Source of the DNA: Bacteroidia bacterium 43-41
GTDB taxonomy: Bacteria; Bacteroidota; Bacteroidia; Bacteroidales; Dysgonomonadaceae
Assembly: GCA_001898165.1 (NCBI GenBank)
Contig: MKTD01000014.1
Span: forward strand, 161,730 to 225,729
Length of the DNA: 64,000 nucleotides
Reading direction: 5' to 3'
The notes beneath the pieces are model-generated. The model was not told where the DNA came from and did no database searches. It was given only the letters and a program-made list of their open reading frames with translations. The translations under genes were made by a program, and so were the position numbers. Each line of letters begins with the position of its first letter. Positions within the stretch are counted from its first letter, which is position 1. Below are positions 61,262-64,000 of this stretch, piece by piece.

Positions 61262-61315
61262 AGCACAGTTAAAATATTACCGACAATCTGTCAGTTTCTT
61301 TTCAAATGTCGTTTT

Positions 61316-61331
61316 TTGGCATAAGATTTGA
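61316..61331 (+). promoter_or_regulatory. Sigma-54-like -24/-12 element upstream of dnaK
   Basis: TTGGCATAAGATTTGA: the TGGCA and TTG parts have the GG-to-G spacing of 12 bases expected for sigma-54 promoters; two consensus positions differ (T for C after TGGCA, A for C after TTG). No CIRCE repeat and no properly spaced TTTG/TAnnTTTG pair is seen in 61262-61393. Confidence 0.4.
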
Positions 61332-61393
61332 AAACATAAGATTGTACAGCAAAATAAAACAGAAAATTAATCAATTAAATACATATATAAATT

Positions 61394-63316
61394 ATGGGAA
61401 AAATAATAGGAATAGACTTAGGAACCACAAACTCTTGCGTTTCGGTGATGGAAGGCAACGAGCCTGTTGTAATCCCTAACAACGAAGGAAAACGTACCAC
61501 CCCGTCGGTTGTGGCTTTTGTCGATAACGGAGAGCGAAAAGTGGGCGACCCGGCAAAACGCCAGGCAATTACCAACCCCCAACACACCGTTTACTCCATA
61601 AAAACTTTTATGGGTGAGACATACGACCAGGTGCAAAAAGAAATTGGACGCGTTCCCTATAAAGTAGTTAGAGGCGACAACAATACCCCACGTGTAGATA
61701 TTAACGGACAATTATATTCTCCGCAGGAAATCTCTGCGATCGTGCTTCAGAAGATGAAACAAACTGCCGAAGATTATCTCGGGCAATCGGTTTCGGAAGC
61801 CGTCATTACCGTTCCTGCTTATTTTAGCGATGCACAGCGTCAGGCTACCAAAGAAGCCGGAGAGATTGCCGGGCTAAACGTTCGTCGTATTGTGAACGAG
61901 CCTACAGCGGCCGCTTTGGCTTACGGTCTGGACAAACAGAACAAAGATTCTAAAATTGCCGTGTTCGACCTTGGAGGCGGCACCTTCGATATTTCGATTC
62001 TGGAATTGGGCGACGGCGTTTTTGAAGTGAAATCGACCAACGGAGATACCCACCTGGGTGGAGACGATTTCGATCACCGCATTATCGATTGGCTGGCCGA
62101 AGAATTTTTGAAAGACGAAGGGCTCGACCTGCGTAAAGACCCGATGGCATTGCAGCGTCTGAAGGAAGCTGCTGAAAAGGCGAAGATTGAACTTTCGAGC
62201 ACTGCCAGCACCGAAATCAATTTGCCGTACATCATGCCGGTAAACGGAATACCAAAACATTTGGTGAAAACACTTACGCGTGCGAAATTTGAGCAATTGA
62301 TCGACGACTTGTTGCAAAAATGTGTAAATCCCTGCCAAACGGCAATGAAAGATGCCGGGTTGACAAACCCGGACATAGATGAAGTAATTCTCGTAGGTGG
62401 CTCAACCCGTATCCCCGCTGTTCAGGCATTGGTTGAAAGATTGTTCGGAAAATCGCCGCACAAAGGCGTAAATCCCGACGAAGTGGTAGCCATTGGCGCA
62501 GCTATTCAGGGCGCCGTTCTTACGGGAGAAGTAAAAGATGTGCTGTTGCTGGACGTTACTCCGCTGTCGTTGGGGATCGAAACCCTGGGCGGCGTTATGA
62601 CGAAACTGATTGACGCCAACACCACCATCCCCACAAAGAAATCGGAAACATTCTCCACCGCTGCCGACAATCAACCCTCGGTACAGATCAACGTCCTGCA
62701 GGGTGAACGTTCTCTGGCGCGCGACAACAAACAGATCGGCGTGTTCAATCTGGACGGTATTCCACCAGCACCGCGCGGCATACCACAAATTGAAGTTACT
62801 TTCGATATCGATGCCAACGGCATACTCAACGTTTCGGCAAAAGATAAGGCCAGCGGAAAAGAACAAAAAATCCGTATCGAAGCATCTTCAGGATTAAGTG
62901 AAGACGAAATCAAACGGATGAAAGAAGAAGCCGCCGTTAATGCCGAAGCCGACAAGAAAGAAAAAGAACGTATCGACAAACTGAACCAGGCCGATTCAAC
63001 TATTTTCCAAACCGAAAAACAGTTGAAAGAATACGGCGACAAGATCCCGGCGGACAAAAAAGCGCCTATCGAAAATGCGTTGAACAAGCTGAAAGAAGCT
63101 CATAAAAGCCAAAACATTGCCGACATCGACAAATACATGGCTGAGCTCAATACCGCATTTCAAGCCGCTTCTCAGGATATGTACAACGCTGCCAATGCGC
63201 AAGCAGGCGCACAACAGGCCGGTCCTCAGGATTTCGGCGGGCAACAACCCGGAGGCGACCAAAGCGGAAATCAGGATGGCGATGTAACCGATGTGGATTT
63301 TGAAGAAGTGAAGTAA
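61394..63316 (+). CDS. dnaK: Molecular chaperone DnaK (Hsp70)
   Basis: 640 aa, full length. Nucleotide-binding domain 1-385 with phosphate loops [18 protein letters not shown] and [17 protein letters not shown], plus [18 protein letters not shown]; hydrophobic linker [19 protein letters not shown]; substrate-binding domain and lid to about 605; a Gln/Gly-rich tail ending TDVDFEEVK. It refolds client proteins with DnaJ-type partners such as CbpA at 37148 and a nucleotide exchange factor not in this window. It is monocistronic with a strong terminator. Confidence 0.98.
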   Translation: MGKIIGIDLGTTNSCVSVMEGNEPVVIPNNEGKRTTPSVVAFVDNGERKVGDPAKRQAITNPQHTVYSIKTFMGETYDQVQKEIGRVPYKVVRGDNNTPRVDINGQLYSPQEISAIVLQKMKQTAEDYLGQSVSEAVITVPAYFSDAQRQATKEAGEIAGLNVRRIVNEPTAAALAYGLDKQNKDSKIAVFDLGGGTFDISILELGDGVFEVKSTNGDTHLGGDDFDHRIIDWLAEEFLKDEGLDLRKDPMALQRLKEAAEKAKIELSSTASTEINLPYIMPVNGIPKHLVKTLTRAKFEQLIDDLLQKCVNPCQTAMKDAGLTNPDIDEVILVGGSTRIPAVQALVERLFGKSPHKGVNPDEVVAIGAAIQGAVLTGEVKDVLLLDVTPLSLGIETLGGVMTKLIDANTTIPTKKSETFSTAADNQPSVQINVLQGERSLARDNKQIGVFNLDGIPPAPRGIPQIEVTFDIDANGILNVSAKDKASGKEQKIRIEASSGLSEDEIKRMKEEAAVNAEADKKEKERIDKLNQADSTIFQTEKQLKEYGDKIPADKKAPIENALNKLKEAHKSQNIADIDKYMAELNTAFQAASQDMYNAANAQAGAQQAGPQDFGGQQPGGDQSGNQDGDVTDVDFEEVK

Positions 63317-63351
63317 TCGTCGATTAGAAACGATAATCAAACAGTATAAAT

Positions 63352-63392
63352 CCGCAGTAAACAATTGATTTACTGCGGTTTTTTGTTTTTTA
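63352..63392 (+). terminator. Intrinsic terminator of dnaK
   Basis: Perfect 10-bp stem CCGCAGTAAA / TTTACTGCGG with a 7-base loop, followed directly by a long T-rich run. This is a textbook intrinsic terminator. Confidence 0.88.
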
Positions 63393-63504
63393 ATCCAACC
63401 CCTTTTTAAGTAATCGATATTTTTATTTGCTCATTTCAAATGCAAAAGGATTGTGTAAAAGCCTGCAAACGCTTGACACTTTCACTAAAATATTACGAGT
63501 GGAA

Positions 63505-63660
63505 ATGGATGTTGATGGAGAAAGCCCACTGATAAATCATACCATAATGGAACAAGATGTCATACTAGAAAACAATCTGTTAATTTGTGCTCTGACCAAA
63601 AAAGAATTATCGACGAAGTACGCGGATTTAGTTGGATTTAATCCTGAAAAAATATATTAA
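63505..63660 (+). pseudogene. Short unrecognised ORF, possibly a gene fragment
   Basis: 51 codons from an ATG at 63505 (MDVDGESPLINHTIMEQD to VGFNPEKIY); the frame stays open upstream to a TTG at 63427. I do not recognise it. It has no good promoter, no partner gene and lies in AT-rich DNA, so it may be a remnant or chance frame. Confidence 0.2.
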
Positions 63661-64000
63661 TTGGAGAAAGTGAATTCTTTCTTTATTGGAGTGTGAACAA
63701 ATGATATTTTTTACTAATTTTGTATTGTATGTACCAATTGAGTGTTAGCTTTTACATAATATGCTAAGATATAGAATATTACACATATAGCGCGAGTTTT
63801 ATTTGATACTTTTGAGTATATTTTCGTATTTTTGCGTAGCATTTATCTAGTCAAAAATAAGTAACACAATTGTTGACTTTCATTTTCAGTAAGTGGTATA
63901 TTAAAGAATTTTGGACGTATATAGTATTCCCCATTCTTTGTACTAAAATATCAGCAAGTTAAGCTAAAGATTTGTCATTGTTAAAAATACATAAACTTTT
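63661..64000. other. AT-rich terminal region without a gene
   Basis: 340 bases with no reading frame of note. A TTTG (63802-63805), 21 bases, TATTTTTG (63827-63834) arrangement on the plus strand could be a promoter for a gene beyond the right edge. TAATTTTG at 63715-63722 lacks a partner. Confidence 0.35.

Noticed and set aside
61174..61393. CIRCE operator for dnaK
   Set aside because: No TTAGCACTC / GAGTGCTAA inverted repeat is present.
1..64000. CRISPR array, prophage, rRNA or tRNA
   Set aside because: No regularly spaced repeats, phage structural genes, or recognisable RNA gene sequences were seen in any intergenic gap.

Overview
The window reads as chromosomal DNA of a Bacteroidota bacterium, most likely order Bacteroidales. 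The reasons are two SusC/SusD pairs, an ECF sigma/FecR pair beside an STN-bearing SusC, outer-membrane lipoproteins with Bacteroidota-type signal peptides, a PorE-like type IX secretion protein, DUF4835, DUF4301 and DUF5117-type families, and promoters of the TTTG / TAnnTTTG kind in place of -35/-10 boxes. A Dysgonomonadaceae-like genus (Proteiniphilum, Petrimonas) is my guess from gene content only. I found no rRNA, tRNA, CRISPR array, prophage or intact insertion sequence.

Layout. 1-7.9 kb: the 3' part of an AddB-like nuclease meets, tail to tail, an ovothiol synthase (ovoA)-GNAT operon, then a lemA-DUF2207 pair. 7.9-13.6 kb: an alcohol dehydrogenase-tricorn protease-aldo/keto reductase operon ending in a 26-bp perfect palindrome. 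13.6-20.7 kb: a methyltransferase, then leftward housekeeping operons (metallopeptidase-epimerase-VOC protein; fur-purA-pcm) and a GH10-like lipid- or wall-facing hydrolase. 20.7-31.6 kb: tatA, tatC, a LytTR response regulator and its LytS-type kinase run rightward, followed by a secreted zinc protease with its own SusC/SusD pair, closed by a strong terminator. 31.6-45.7 kb: leftward genes: yccF-ridA; a PIN toxin-antitoxin pair translationally joined to DUF4835-recN-rlmB; cbpM-cbpA; a PorE-like protein; and a metal-efflux pair in which the RND pump and TolC-like protein are one polypeptide.

45.7-64 kb: an M16 peptidase; a polysaccharide utilisation locus made of ECF sigma, FecR anti-sigma, STN-type SusC, SusD, a GH26 hydrolase and probably a DoxX/Gfo-Idh oxidoreductase pair with a twin-arginine signal; then DUF4301, dnaK, and an AT-rich end with at most a gene fragment.

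Themes. Envelope uptake dominates: one SusCD system is paired with a protease and lies next to a two-component system, the other is wired to a sigma/anti-sigma switch and a glycanase. The Tat translocase encoded here has at least one likely client in the same window. Two families of short inverted-repeat elements sit in intergenic gaps, one directly upstream of the toxin-antitoxin-recN operon and one upstream of ridA; they are the least explained structures here.
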